Below, in pieces: positions 7,749 through 14,810 of a stretch of 15,166 bases of DNA. The notes beneath the pieces are model-generated. The model saw only the letters and a program-made list of their open reading frames with translations, had not been told where the DNA came from and did not search any database. Made by a program: the position numbers and the translations under genes. The stretch comes from Fimbriiglobus sp. (GTDB lineage: Bacteria > Planctomycetota > Planctomycetia > Gemmatales > Gemmataceae), in assembly GCA_025352585.1 (NCBI GenBank), contig JANXTD010000430.1:1-15166 (forward strand). Reading direction: 5' to 3'. The stretch's first letter is position 1. Each line of letters opens with the position of its first letter.

Positions 7749-9875
7749 ATGAACATCGCCCGCACCCTGTTCGCGCTCGTTGCCGCGGTCGCCCTCGTGT
7801 CGCCGTCGCGTGCCCAGGAGGACGTGAACGACGCCAGCGAGAAGGCGATGAAGGCGGCGATGGCCCGCGTCGCCCCGTTCGTCGCCAAGATCGAGACCTC
7901 CGGCGGCCAGGAGGTCGTCGGCGCTGCTCCCGGTGCCGGCGGGCCGCAGGCGGGCGTCCGCAAGGGCGTCGGCCCCACGACCGGCCTCGTCGTCGCGCCG
8001 GACGGTTACGTCATTTCGAGCAGCTTCAACTTTGCCAATAAGCCGACCGACATCTTCGTCAGCGTCCCCGGTAAGCCGCGGCTCGTGGCCAAGGTCGTCG
8101 CCACCGACCAGACGCGGATGCTCACGCTGCTCAAGGTCGATGTCAAAGGTCTGGCGGTGCCCGTCGCCGTGCCCAAGAGCGAAATCCGCGTCGGCCAGTG
8201 GTCGCTGGCGCTGGGCCGGGCGCTCGACACCGACTTGAAGGACGTGCCGGCGTTGTCGGTGAGCGTCGGCATCGTCAGCGCGACCGGTCGCATCTACGGC
8301 AAGGCGATTCAGTCGGACGCCAAGGTGTCGCCGGTGAACTACGGCGGGCCGCTCGCCGCGATCGACGGCCGCGTCTACGGCGTGCTCGTCCCGGCCAGCC
8401 CGCGCGGCGAGACCGAGACGGCGGGTGTGGAGTGGTACGACTCGGGCATCGGCTTCGCCATCCCGCTCGAAGACGTGTACGCCGTGCTGCCGAAGCTGCT
8501 GGCCGGGCAGAACCTCAAGCGCGGGCTGATGGGAATCACGGCCAAGGTCCAGGAGGACCCGTACAACGCGCCGGCGTTGATCGGGGCGGTGTCGCGGGCC
8601 TCGGCGGCGGAGAAGGCCGGCATCTTCGCGGGGGACACGGTCGTCGCGATCGACGGCAAGCCGGTCGCCAACTTCTCGCAGGTGCAGCACGCCCTCGGCC
8701 CCAAGTACAGCGGCGACGTGCTGGCCGTCAAGGTGCTGCGCGACGGCAAGGAAGTCGAGTTCAAGGGCGTGACGCTGACCGAAGCGGTCACGTCGTTCGC
8801 TGCACCGTTCCTGGGTATCTTGCCGCTGCGCGACGACCCGGACCCCGGCGTTGAGGTCCGTTACGTCTACCCGAAAGGCCCCGCCGACGCCGCCGGGATC
8901 AAGCCCGGCGACCGGCTGATGAAGCTCGCCCCCGAGGGCACCCCCGCCGCCCAGGCCGCACCGATCGCCGGCCGCGAGTCACTCACCGCGATGGTCAACT
9001 CGCTCGCCGCGGGCACCGAGGTGAAGTTCACGGTCAAGCGAAAAGAGGGCGGCAAGACCGAGACGCTGAGCGTGAAACTCGGCACCCCCAGCGACGACAT
9101 CGCCACCGCGTTGCCGCTGCCGTCGTCGGCCGGCCGGGCGCTCGAGGCCCCGCGCGCTGAGAAGCCGAAGGGCAAGGTTCCGGTCGCGGCCAAGCCGGCG
9201 GACGACGAGAAGCCGGCGGCCAAGGACGACAAGAAGAAGGACGAGCCGGAGACCGGCTTGCTCCAGCGTAGCAACCCCACGCTTGGCCGCGAGTATTGGG
9301 TCTACGTGCCGGATAACTACACCAAAGACGTGGCCCACGGCGTGATCGTCTGGCTGCACCGCGCCCGCCCGGTGGCGAAGGAGGGCGACGACCTGGCGCG
9401 CATCTTCGGCCGCTTCTGCGCCGACCACCACTTCATCCTCGTCGGCCCCAAGTCGCGCAACGCCGAGGGCTGGGTGCCCAGCGAGACCGAGGAAGTCGTC
9501 GGCGACCTGCGGGCGGTCATCGCCGAGTACACCGTTGACAAGCGTCGCGTCGTCGCCCACGGCATGGGCGTCGGCGGGCAGATGGCCTTCTACCTCGGCT
9601 TCAACGCCCGCGACCTGATCCGCGGCGTCGCCGTAACCGGGTCGGTGCTCGGCACACAGCCGAAGGAGCCGGTGCCGGGCCAACCGCTGACCTTCTTCAT
9701 CGTCGGCGGCGAGCAAGACCCGCTCGTCAAGGAGATCGCCGAGGCCAAGCCGCGACTGACTGAGAAGAAGTACCCCGTCGTCTACCGGCAGTTGAAGGAG
9801 TTCGGCAAGGAGTACCTCCTCGACACGACCCTCGAAGAGTTGAAGGCTTGGCTCGACTCGCTGGACAAGATTTGA
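7749..9875 (+). CDS. S1C-like pseudoprotease, two PDZ domains, pseudo-alpha/beta-hydrolase tail
   Basis: 708 residues, starting 4 bases after the previous stop, with a signal peptide (1-22). Residues ~30-250 keep the trypsin-like frame ('TTGLVVAPDGYVISSSFNF', 'MLTLLKV', 'VSPVNYGGPLAAIDGRVYGV'), but all three catalytic positions are changed: His to Phe93, Asp to Met124, Ser to Tyr198. PDZ1 is at ~257-343 and PDZ2 at ~352-445. A Lys/Asp/Pro linker (~465-505) leads to an esterase or polyhydroxybutyrate-depolymerase-like alpha/beta-hydrolase domain (~512-708). That domain has 'REYWVYVPDNY', an altered oxyanion region 'WLHRARP', a nucleophile elbow GMGVG (605-609) with Gly607 in place of Ser, Asp657 kept in 'GGEQDPLV', and Lys687 where a His (G-H) would be expected. 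Both enzyme domains therefore look inactive. It is the last gene of the operon and is followed by the large inverted repeat. Likely a periplasmic binding or scaffold protein. Confidence 0.9.
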   Translation: MNIARTLFALVAAVALVSPSRAQEDVNDASEKAMKAAMARVAPFVAKIETSGGQEVVGAAPGAGGPQAGVRKGVGPTTGLVVAPDGYVISSSFNFANKPTDIFVSVPGKPRLVAKVVATDQTRMLTLLKVDVKGLAVPVAVPKSEIRVGQWSLALGRALDTDLKDVPALSVSVGIVSATGRIYGKAIQSDAKVSPVNYGGPLAAIDGRVYGVLVPASPRGETETAGVEWYDSGIGFAIPLEDVYAVLPKLLAGQNLKRGLMGITAKVQEDPYNAPALIGAVSRASAAEKAGIFAGDTVVAIDGKPVANFSQVQHALGPKYSGDVLAVKVLRDGKEVEFKGVTLTEAVTSFAAPFLGILPLRDDPDPGVEVRYVYPKGPADAAGIKPGDRLMKLAPEGTPAAQAAPIAGRESLTAMVNSLAAGTEVKFTVKRKEGGKTETLSVKLGTPSDDIATALPLPSSAGRALEAPRAEKPKGKVPVAAKPADDEKPAAKDDKKKDEPETGLLQRSNPTLGREYWVYVPDNYTKDVAHGVIVWLHRARPVAKEGDDLARIFGRFCADHHFILVGPKSRNAEGWVPSETEEVVGDLRAVIAEYTVDKRRVVAHGMGVGGQMAFYLGFNARDLIRGVAVTGSVLGTQPKEPVPGQPLTFFIVGGEQDPLVKEIAEAKPRLTEKKYPVVYRQLKEFGKEYLLDTTLEELKAWLDSLDKI

Positions 9876-9905
9876 CGCTGGCTGTGTGAGATATCAACAA
9901 CGAAC

Positions 9906-10017
9906 CATGGGGAGTGGCGTCCGGGCACCCACGAGGGATGCCCCTACACGATTTCGGCTCCGCCACAGGCGAACGCTAGGCGTACCCCTCGTCGGTGCCC
10001 GGCCGCGACTCCCCATG
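9906..10017. repeat. large imperfect inverted repeat (palindromic element)
   Basis: Arm 9906-9946 pairs with 9977-10017: of 41 positions 35 are Watson-Crick, one is G-T (9940/9983), and five mismatch (9916, 9920, 9930, 9938, 9942). The loop is 9947-9976. A short outer stem, ACGAA 9900-9904 with TTCGT 10023-10027, extends it. The arms begin CATGGGGAGT and contain CCGGGCACC and ACGAGGG. It begins 31 bases after the stop of the protease operon and ends 33 bases before the next start. There is no T-run after it, so a simple intrinsic terminator is not obvious. Its length and interrupted symmetry fit a dispersed palindromic repeat or MITE-like element; the segment GGGATGCCCCTACA resembles intergenic repeats I remember from several bacteria (memory only). 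It may still stop transcription by its structure. Confidence 0.8.
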
Positions 10018-10050
10018 CACACTTCGTAGGTCCGTGGGCACCAAAACATC

Positions 10051-10806
10051 ATGCCCCCACCATTGAAACACTCCTCCGTTGAGTTGAACTGGTACGCCAT
10101 TCGTGACTATCGCAAATTGGTTCGTCACATCGGCCGGGATCGGTACAACGACCGCTGCAATTTGCTGATTGCAGTGGCGTTAACTCGCCGTGTCTCGGAT
10201 CTGATCACGCTGCCGATGTGCCGAAGCGCTCTCGCGGCGGCCGAGCGGGCCGCGGAACTGACCGTCGGCGAACCCGTTCGCGCCAAAGCGATGCTTCGGG
10301 CACATTTTGACCGTCGCCTGATCCACCTCACTTCGGAGTCTCAGCGAAATGCGTCTTCGTATTGTCGTGAAGTCTACAGCCATCAACAATCCGTCTCCTG
10401 CAAGTCTGGTGACCGCGTTGCGATACGTAGTGTGAACCCGGACGGTGGGTATGTCGAGGTTGCCGAGTTGGTCATTATTATTATGTCACGAGGAGTCCGA
10501 CGTAAGGTCCGCCAACTCAAAGGTCAAGTGTGTGACCTTGTCCGCGACGTGTATGAACCGCCGGTGGACGGCAGCTACCCCAAGGTGGGGGTCAAGTCGC
10601 CCGAGGCGGTCGCCTTGGCGGAGTCGATGTACCAGGCCGACGACTTCGCGGCGATGCCCAGGCTCGGCGAACTTCTGGCGGAGGCGGGGTGTCACGACCG
10701 GTCAGTACTCGCCCATTGCCGCGGGCCGGGGCCGCACATTCGCCGCTGTTGGGTGATCGATCAGCTACTGGGGAAGCGGGAAAGTCGGCCCCAGTCGTCG
10801 GCTTGA
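10051..10806 (+). CDS. Gemmata-type family protein with conserved 'HCRGPGPH' C-terminus
   Basis: 251 residues, with no signal peptide or membrane segment apparent, so probably cytoplasmic. The C-terminal ~75 residues ('ALAESMYQADDFAAMPRLGE', 'LLAEAGCHDRSVLAHCRGPG', 'PHIRRCWVIDQLLGK') match a signature I know from very large paralogue families of Gemmata-like planctomycetes, whose function is not known to me; the usual form has G where this protein has R231 or R232. The N-terminal part (~17-85) resembles the degenerate helical 'DRKLRLFACACCRR…AVEVAERYADG' block of the same families, here 'DRCNLLIAVALTRRVSDLIT' and 'SALAAAERAAELTVGE'. The start at ATG 10051 lacks a clear Shine-Dalgarno site. 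The gene lies alone between the inverted repeat and a convergent hairpin. Its first two-thirds has lower GC than the neighbours and an unusually large share of A/T-ending codons. Confidence 0.8.
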   Translation: MPPPLKHSSVELNWYAIRDYRKLVRHIGRDRYNDRCNLLIAVALTRRVSDLITLPMCRSALAAAERAAELTVGEPVRAKAMLRAHFDRRLIHLTSESQRNASSYCREVYSHQQSVSCKSGDRVAIRSVNPDGGYVEVAELVIIIMSRGVRRKVRQLKGQVCDLVRDVYEPPVDGSYPKVGVKSPEAVALAESMYQADDFAAMPRLGELLAEAGCHDRSVLAHCRGPGPHIRRCWVIDQLLGKRESRPQSSA

Positions 10807-10822
10807 GTGGCAGCGGCGTGCG

Positions 10823-10856
10823 GGCGAGGGCGCGGGGACTTTCGCCCCCGCTCGCC
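10823..10856. terminator. GC-rich hairpin between convergent genes
   Basis: GGCGAG (10823-10828) and CGGGG (10833-10837), separated by a 4-base bulge GGCG, pair with CCCCG (10846-10850) and CTCGCC (10851-10856) around an 8-base loop. It fills most of the 57-base gap between the + gene ending at 10806 and the - gene ending at 10864, the expected place for a bidirectional terminator. There is no strong T-run on either side, so the efficiency is uncertain. Confidence 0.5.
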
Positions 10857-10863
10857 GGGACGG

Positions 10864-12189
10864 TCACAGGATGCCGCGGATCACCTCGCCGCGGCTCGCC
10901 GGGAAGGGGCGGTTGAAGCCGTCGCGGACCTCGGCGTCGGACTCGAAGCCCAGGCAGTGCAGGGCCGTCGCCGTCAGGTCGGCCGGCGTCACCCGGCCGT
11001 CGCGCGGGTAGGCCCCCAGCCGGTCGGACGCCCCGTAGACTTGGCCCCCCTTCACGCCGCCGCCGGCCAGGGCGACGCTGAAGCCGTGGCCCCAGTGGTC
11101 GCGGCCGCCGTTGCCGTTGAACTTCGGCGTGCGGCCGAACTCCGACAGGCACATCACTAGCGTGTCCGCCAGCATCCCGCGCTGCGCCAGGTCGTCGAGC
11201 AGGGCCGCGATGGCCTGGTCGGCGGTCGGGGCGAGGACGGTTTTGAGGCGGGCCGCTTCCTTCGAGTGCGTGTCCCAGCACGGGGCGTCCGGCGGCTCGT
11301 CGGCGGCGCGGTACCAGTTGACCTGCACCAGCCCGACGCCCGCCTCGGCGAGCCGCCGCGCCAGCAAGCAACTCTGGCCGAACGGCGTGCGGCCGTAGCG
11401 GTCGCGACTGGCGGGCGTCTCCTTGGCCAGGTCGAAGGCGGCGCGGGCGGCCGGCGAGCCGAGCAGCTCGAACGCCTTCTCGGCGTGCGGACTTTGCGGC
11501 ACCGCCGTGCTGACATCGAGCCGGCGGAAGAGGTCGCGGCGCGCGGCCAGGCGGTCGGGCGGCACATCGGCCGGCAGGGCGAACTCGGGCACGGCGAACG
11601 CCGGCGACGACGGGTCGCAGCGGAACAGCCACGGCGCGGCGGCCCGCCCCAGGAACCCCGCGTCCTGGCCCGGCCAGACCGAGTTGTCGGTGTTGTAAAT
11701 GTGCATCGGCAGCCGCACCGCCCCCGGCAGCCCGCCCCGGTCGCCCCGCAAGCGGCGGACGACGGCCCCGAGCGTCGGCGAGTCGTGGGGCGGGCCGGGG
11801 TTGACGCCCTCGGCGTTGAGCGGGGCGTGCGGCACCCCCGTGAGCATGGCGTAGCCGCTCGACGAGTGGGCGTTGTCGCCGGTGGAGACCGCCCGCAACA
11901 CGCACAGCTTGTCGGCCTGCTGGGCGAGCTTCGGGAAGAGCGAGCCGAGTCGCAGGCCGGGGACGTTCGTCTCGGTCGGGCCGAACTCGCCGCGGACCTC
12001 AGCCGGCGCGTCGGGCTTGGGATCCCAGGTCGAGTGCTGCGGCGGGCCGCCCAGCAGGAACAGCACGATACAGCGCTTGGCCTTCGCCGGCCCCGCGGCG
12101 GCCGCCTGCGTGGCGAGCAACTGCGGCAGCGTCAGCCCCAGCGCCGCCAGCCCGCCGACGTGCATCGCTTCGCGGCGGGTGGGGTGCAT
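10864..12189 (-). CDS. DUF1501 family protein (alkaline-phosphatase/sulfatase-like fold), Tat leader
   Basis: 441 residues. The reading frame runs back to 13611, but ATG 12189 is the start: GAGGAG lies 6 bases upstream, and it opens a twin-arginine leader, 'TRREAMHVGGLAALGLTLPQ', typical of DUF1501 proteins. The DUF1501 domain covers almost the whole protein. Visible family segments are 'CIVLFLLGGPPQHSTWDPKP' (40-59), 'DNAHSSSGYAMLTGVPH' (105-121), 'WDTHSKEAARLK' (305-316) and 'LSEFGRTPKFNGNGGRDHWG' (348-367), with conserved Asp, His and Ser positions where sulfatase-like enzymes bind metal. DUF1501 proteins are very numerous in planctomycetes, are exported and lie beside DUF1549/DUF1553 genes, as here. 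The substrate is unknown; a hydrolase acting on sulfated or phosphorylated polysaccharide is a common guess. It is the last gene of the minus-strand group, 140 bases after the DUF1553 gene; that gap holds only a weak GC-rich hairpin (around 12282-12305). Confidence 0.95.
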   Translation of the reverse strand: MHPTRREAMHVGGLAALGLTLPQLLATQAAAAGPAKAKRCIVLFLLGGPPQHSTWDPKPDAPAEVRGEFGPTETNVPGLRLGSLFPKLAQQADKLCVLRAVSTGDNAHSSSGYAMLTGVPHAPLNAEGVNPGPPHDSPTLGAVVRRLRGDRGGLPGAVRLPMHIYNTDNSVWPGQDAGFLGRAAAPWLFRCDPSSPAFAVPEFALPADVPPDRLAARRDLFRRLDVSTAVPQSPHAEKAFELLGSPAARAAFDLAKETPASRDRYGRTPFGQSCLLARRLAEAGVGLVQVNWYRAADEPPDAPCWDTHSKEAARLKTVLAPTADQAIAALLDDLAQRGMLADTLVMCLSEFGRTPKFNGNGGRDHWGHGFSVALAGGGVKGGQVYGASDRLGAYPRDGRVTPADLTATALHCLGFESDAEVRDGFNRPFPASRGEVIRGIL

Positions 12190-12195
12190 CGCGGA

Positions 12196-12201
12196 CTCCT
12201 C
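12196..12201 (-). promoter_or_regulatory. ribosome binding site of the DUF1501 gene
   Basis: On the minus strand GAGGAG precedes ATG 12189 with a 6-base spacer. It supports starting the gene there and not at the far upstream end of the open frame (13611), which lies inside the neighbouring gene. Confidence 0.75.
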
Positions 12202-12329
12202 GAAGTGGCTTGGGGCGGGCCTACATTGTGCAGGAAGTCGGGCCGATGTCCCAGCGTAAAATCGTCGGCTGGCGGAATTCCCGGCGACCCCCCGCGGGAG
12301 CGCCGACACTCGGGTGCCGTTTCTGGAGG

Positions 12330-14789
12330 TCAGCGGTTGAACAGGAACTCCTTGCCCGTCATCACCGCCCAGAACACGTCCTCGACCGCCTCGCGTCGGT
12401 CGGCGTCGGCCTTGCACTCCGCCAGCACGGCGACGAACTTCGCCGACTCGGCGGGCGTCGGGTCGCGCGACAACGCCAGGCGGAAGACGTTCGCCACGAC
12501 CTCGGCGTCGGGGAGTTTGTCGGCGAGCCAGCGGTTCGCGCGCGACTTGGGGTCGCGCAGCTTGTCGTTGAGCGTCTGGCCGTTGTTCAGGTGCAGCGCC
12601 TGGCCGACGGTCGAGTCGGCGGTCGCTTCGCAGGCGCACGTTTGGGCACGCTCGGCGCGGCCGAAGCTGTCGAGGAAGTTCGACACCAGCAGCGAGTCGG
12701 GCAGTTGCATCGCGCGGGTGCCGGCCGGGTAGTCGGCCTTCGCCGTACCGCCGGTCGGCCCCAGGCTCAGCGTGCCGAACGCCGTCGGCACGGCGGTCAC
12801 GTCGGCGTAGGCGTCGAGGATCACTTCGGCCGGCAGCCGGCGGATCAGGTAGCGCGAGTAGAAGCGGTCGTCGCCAGCGTTGCCCGGCAGCGGCTTCGAC
12901 GACCGCTGGTAGGTCGCCGAGTTCAGCACCGAGCGCATCAGCCGCTTCACGTCGTACTTGCCGGCGACGAACTCGCGGGCCAGGTGGTCGAGCAGTTCGG
13001 GGTTGGTCGGCGGGTTGGTCTCGCGTAAGTCGTCCTCGGCCTCGACCAGCCCGCGGCCCAGGTAGTTGCGCCAGACGCGGTTCACGAGCGACTTGGCGAA
13101 GTACGGGTTCTCGGGGGCGGTTAGCCAGTCGGCGTAGTACTCGCGCCGGTCCTTCACGGCGTCGAGCGCGAGCGGCGTGCCGTCGAGCGGCGTCGGCGGG
13201 ACCGGCTTGCCGGTGCGCGGGTGCAATGCGTCGCCGTCGGGCAGCGAATGCACGGTCACCTCGCCGGGGCGGCCGCCGTTCTTCAAGCCGACGCGGCTGA
13301 AGAGGTTCGCCTGGCCCCAATACTGGTCTTGCGTCCACTTCTCGAGCGGGTGGTTGTGGCAGCGGCAGCAGTTCACCGACATGCCGAGGAACGTCACCGA
13401 GGTCGATTCGACGAGATCGCTCACGTCCTTGTGCAGGACGTAGTAGTTGCCGCCGCCGGCCGCGAGGGTCGAGCCGTTGGCGGTCACGATGTCGCGGGCG
13501 AACCGGTCCCACGGCTGGTTGTCGGCGACCGACCGGCGGATGCTCCGGTAGAACGACCACATCGCCGGGGCCGGCAACTTGCGGCTGCTCACGAGCATCA
13601 GGTCCGACCACTTGTGCGCCCAGTAATCGACGAACTCGGGTCGCTCCAGAATCGCGTCGATGAGCTTGGCCCGCTTGGCGGGGTCGGCGTCGTGGGTGAA
13701 CGCCTCGACCTCGGCGGGCGTCGGCAACACCCCGGCGGCGTCGAGGAAGAGCCGGCGGATGAACTCGCCGTCGGTCGCGATCCCCGACGGCGGGATGTTG
13801 AGGCGTTCGAGTTTGCTCAAGACCAACTCGTCGATGCGACCCGACTTGGCCGCGGCAGTAAACGTGTCGGCCGGGAGCTTCTGAGCGTAGGGCACGGTCA
13901 CGCGCAAGCTGGCGACGCGGCCGTCGAAGATCGCGGAAATGCTGGTTTCGCCGGCCGCCTGGACGCGGACGTTGCCGTCCTCATCGACGGTCGCCGCCGT
14001 CTCTTCGCTCGACGCGAACTTCGTCAGCGCCGTCACGTCCTTCATCGCGCCGTCGCTGTAAGTCGCCTGCACAATGACACGCAGCGTCGCCTTCGGGGCC
14101 GTCAGCGCGGCCGGCGGGTAGACCTTCAGCGAGAGGAGCGTCGGCTCGGCGGCCGTCGAGGCGGGGGCACCGGCGGCGACCCAGCGCTCGACCGCCTTGG
14201 CGGAGGCCGAATCGACCTCGAAGCGCCGGCCGCCGCCGTGGGGCAACTGTCGCGTCGCCTTGAGCAGCAGGAGGCTTTGCGCCGGGGCGTCGGTGTCCAC
14301 CCGACGGCCGAGGGCCTGGCGGGAGATGGCGAAGTAGTCGGCGGCGGGGTCGTAAGCCCGCAGCGAGAGTTTGAAGCCGCCCTTGCCGGCGAGCGCCCCG
14401 TGGCACGCTCCGGAGTTGCACCCGGAGCGGGTCAGCGAAGTCTGCACCTCGTTGCGGAAACTCGGCACGCCCGGCGACTTCACCTTCGTGACCGTCACGG
14501 CGACACTCGCCTTACGCCAGCCGACCCACGCGCTGACAGTGGTCGTGCCGTCGCCGACCGGGGTGACGACGCCCTCCGAACTCACAGCCGCGACGCCGGG
14601 GTTCGCCACGACGAACTTCGCGCCGGCGGTGTGGTCGGCCGTGGCGAAGCCGCCGTCGGTCGTGGCGACGATGAGTTGCTGCGTCGCCTGCGGCCCGGCG
14701 AGGGTGACCGCCGGCGGGAAGACGGCAAGCTCCGCGGCGGCGACGGGGCCGGCGAAGCCGAGGGCGGCAAGGATCAGCCAGCGGGCCAT
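12330..14789 (-). CDS. exported DUF1549/DUF1553 protein with Ig-like domains and heme-c-like motifs
   Basis: 819 residues with a signal peptide (1-19, cleavage after VAAA). Two Ig-like (Big_2 type) domains: ~21-101 ('VFPPAVTLAGPQATQQLIVA') and ~218-300 ('LKVYPPAALTAPKATLRVIV'). Between them is a planctomycete cytochrome-like segment, 'SGCNSGACHGALAGKGGFKL' (122-141), followed by 'GRRVDTDAPAQSLLLLKAT' and 'PHGGGRRF'. The DUF1549 domain is at ~315-520 and contains C474-C-R-C-H478 followed by 'NHPLEKWTQDQYW', a CXXCH motif typical of the family. DUF1553 is at ~548-805 ('NPYFAKSLVNRVWRNYLGRG', 'ATYQRSSKPL', 'RRLPAEVILDAYADV'). Such proteins are found almost only in planctomycetes and relatives and pair with DUF1501. 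A role in extracytoplasmic polysaccharide breakdown or electron transfer is proposed but unproven. GGAG lies 8 bases before the start. It follows the DUF4190-like gene by 21 bases. Confidence 0.95.
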   Translation of the reverse strand: MARWLILAALGFAGPVAAAELAVFPPAVTLAGPQATQQLIVATTDGGFATADHTAGAKFVVANPGVAAVSSEGVVTPVGDGTTTVSAWVGWRKASVAVTVTKVKSPGVPSFRNEVQTSLTRSGCNSGACHGALAGKGGFKLSLRAYDPAADYFAISRQALGRRVDTDAPAQSLLLLKATRQLPHGGGRRFEVDSASAKAVERWVAAGAPASTAAEPTLLSLKVYPPAALTAPKATLRVIVQATYSDGAMKDVTALTKFASSEETAATVDEDGNVRVQAAGETSISAIFDGRVASLRVTVPYAQKLPADTFTAAAKSGRIDELVLSKLERLNIPPSGIATDGEFIRRLFLDAAGVLPTPAEVEAFTHDADPAKRAKLIDAILERPEFVDYWAHKWSDLMLVSSRKLPAPAMWSFYRSIRRSVADNQPWDRFARDIVTANGSTLAAGGGNYYVLHKDVSDLVESTSVTFLGMSVNCCRCHNHPLEKWTQDQYWGQANLFSRVGLKNGGRPGEVTVHSLPDGDALHPRTGKPVPPTPLDGTPLALDAVKDRREYYADWLTAPENPYFAKSLVNRVWRNYLGRGLVEAEDDLRETNPPTNPELLDHLAREFVAGKYDVKRLMRSVLNSATYQRSSKPLPGNAGDDRFYSRYLIRRLPAEVILDAYADVTAVPTAFGTLSLGPTGGTAKADYPAGTRAMQLPDSLLVSNFLDSFGRAERAQTCACEATADSTVGQALHLNNGQTLNDKLRDPKSRANRWLADKLPDAEVVANVFRLALSRDPTPAESAKFVAVLAECKADADRREAVEDVFWAVMTGKEFLFNR

Positions 14790-14797
14790 GCGGAAGA

Positions 14798-14801
14798 CTC
14801 C
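14798..14801 (-). promoter_or_regulatory. ribosome binding site of the DUF1549/DUF1553 gene
   Basis: On the minus strand GGAG stands 8 bases before ATG 14789, within the 21-base gap after the DUF4190-like stop. It supports this start, which begins a clear signal peptide. Confidence 0.6.
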
Positions 14802-14810
14802 AGACGTAGG

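Noticed and set aside
6644..9875. Possibility that the second and third S1C genes are decaying pseudogenes
   Set aside because: Both frames are uninterrupted, with signal peptides, PDZ domains and tight operon spacing; only the catalytic positions are lost.
9894..10100. 68-codon minus-strand frame covering the inverted repeat
   Set aside because: It is mostly the palindrome itself, with no motif, and overlaps the start of the + strand gene.
10592..11905. 437-codon minus-strand frame overlapping the DUF1501 gene in another frame
   Set aside because: Its product is Arg/Ala/Pro-rich without motifs; the overlapping frame encodes a full-length DUF1501 protein.
11266..12732. 488-codon + strand frame opposite DUF1501 and DUF1553
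   Set aside because: It spans the intergenic gap and parts of two well-supported minus-strand genes and has no family features.
12190..13611. N-terminal extension of the DUF1501 frame up to 13611
   Set aside because: The extra 474 codons lie inside the DUF1553 gene, are Arg-rich, and come before a proper Shine-Dalgarno site and Tat leader at 12189.
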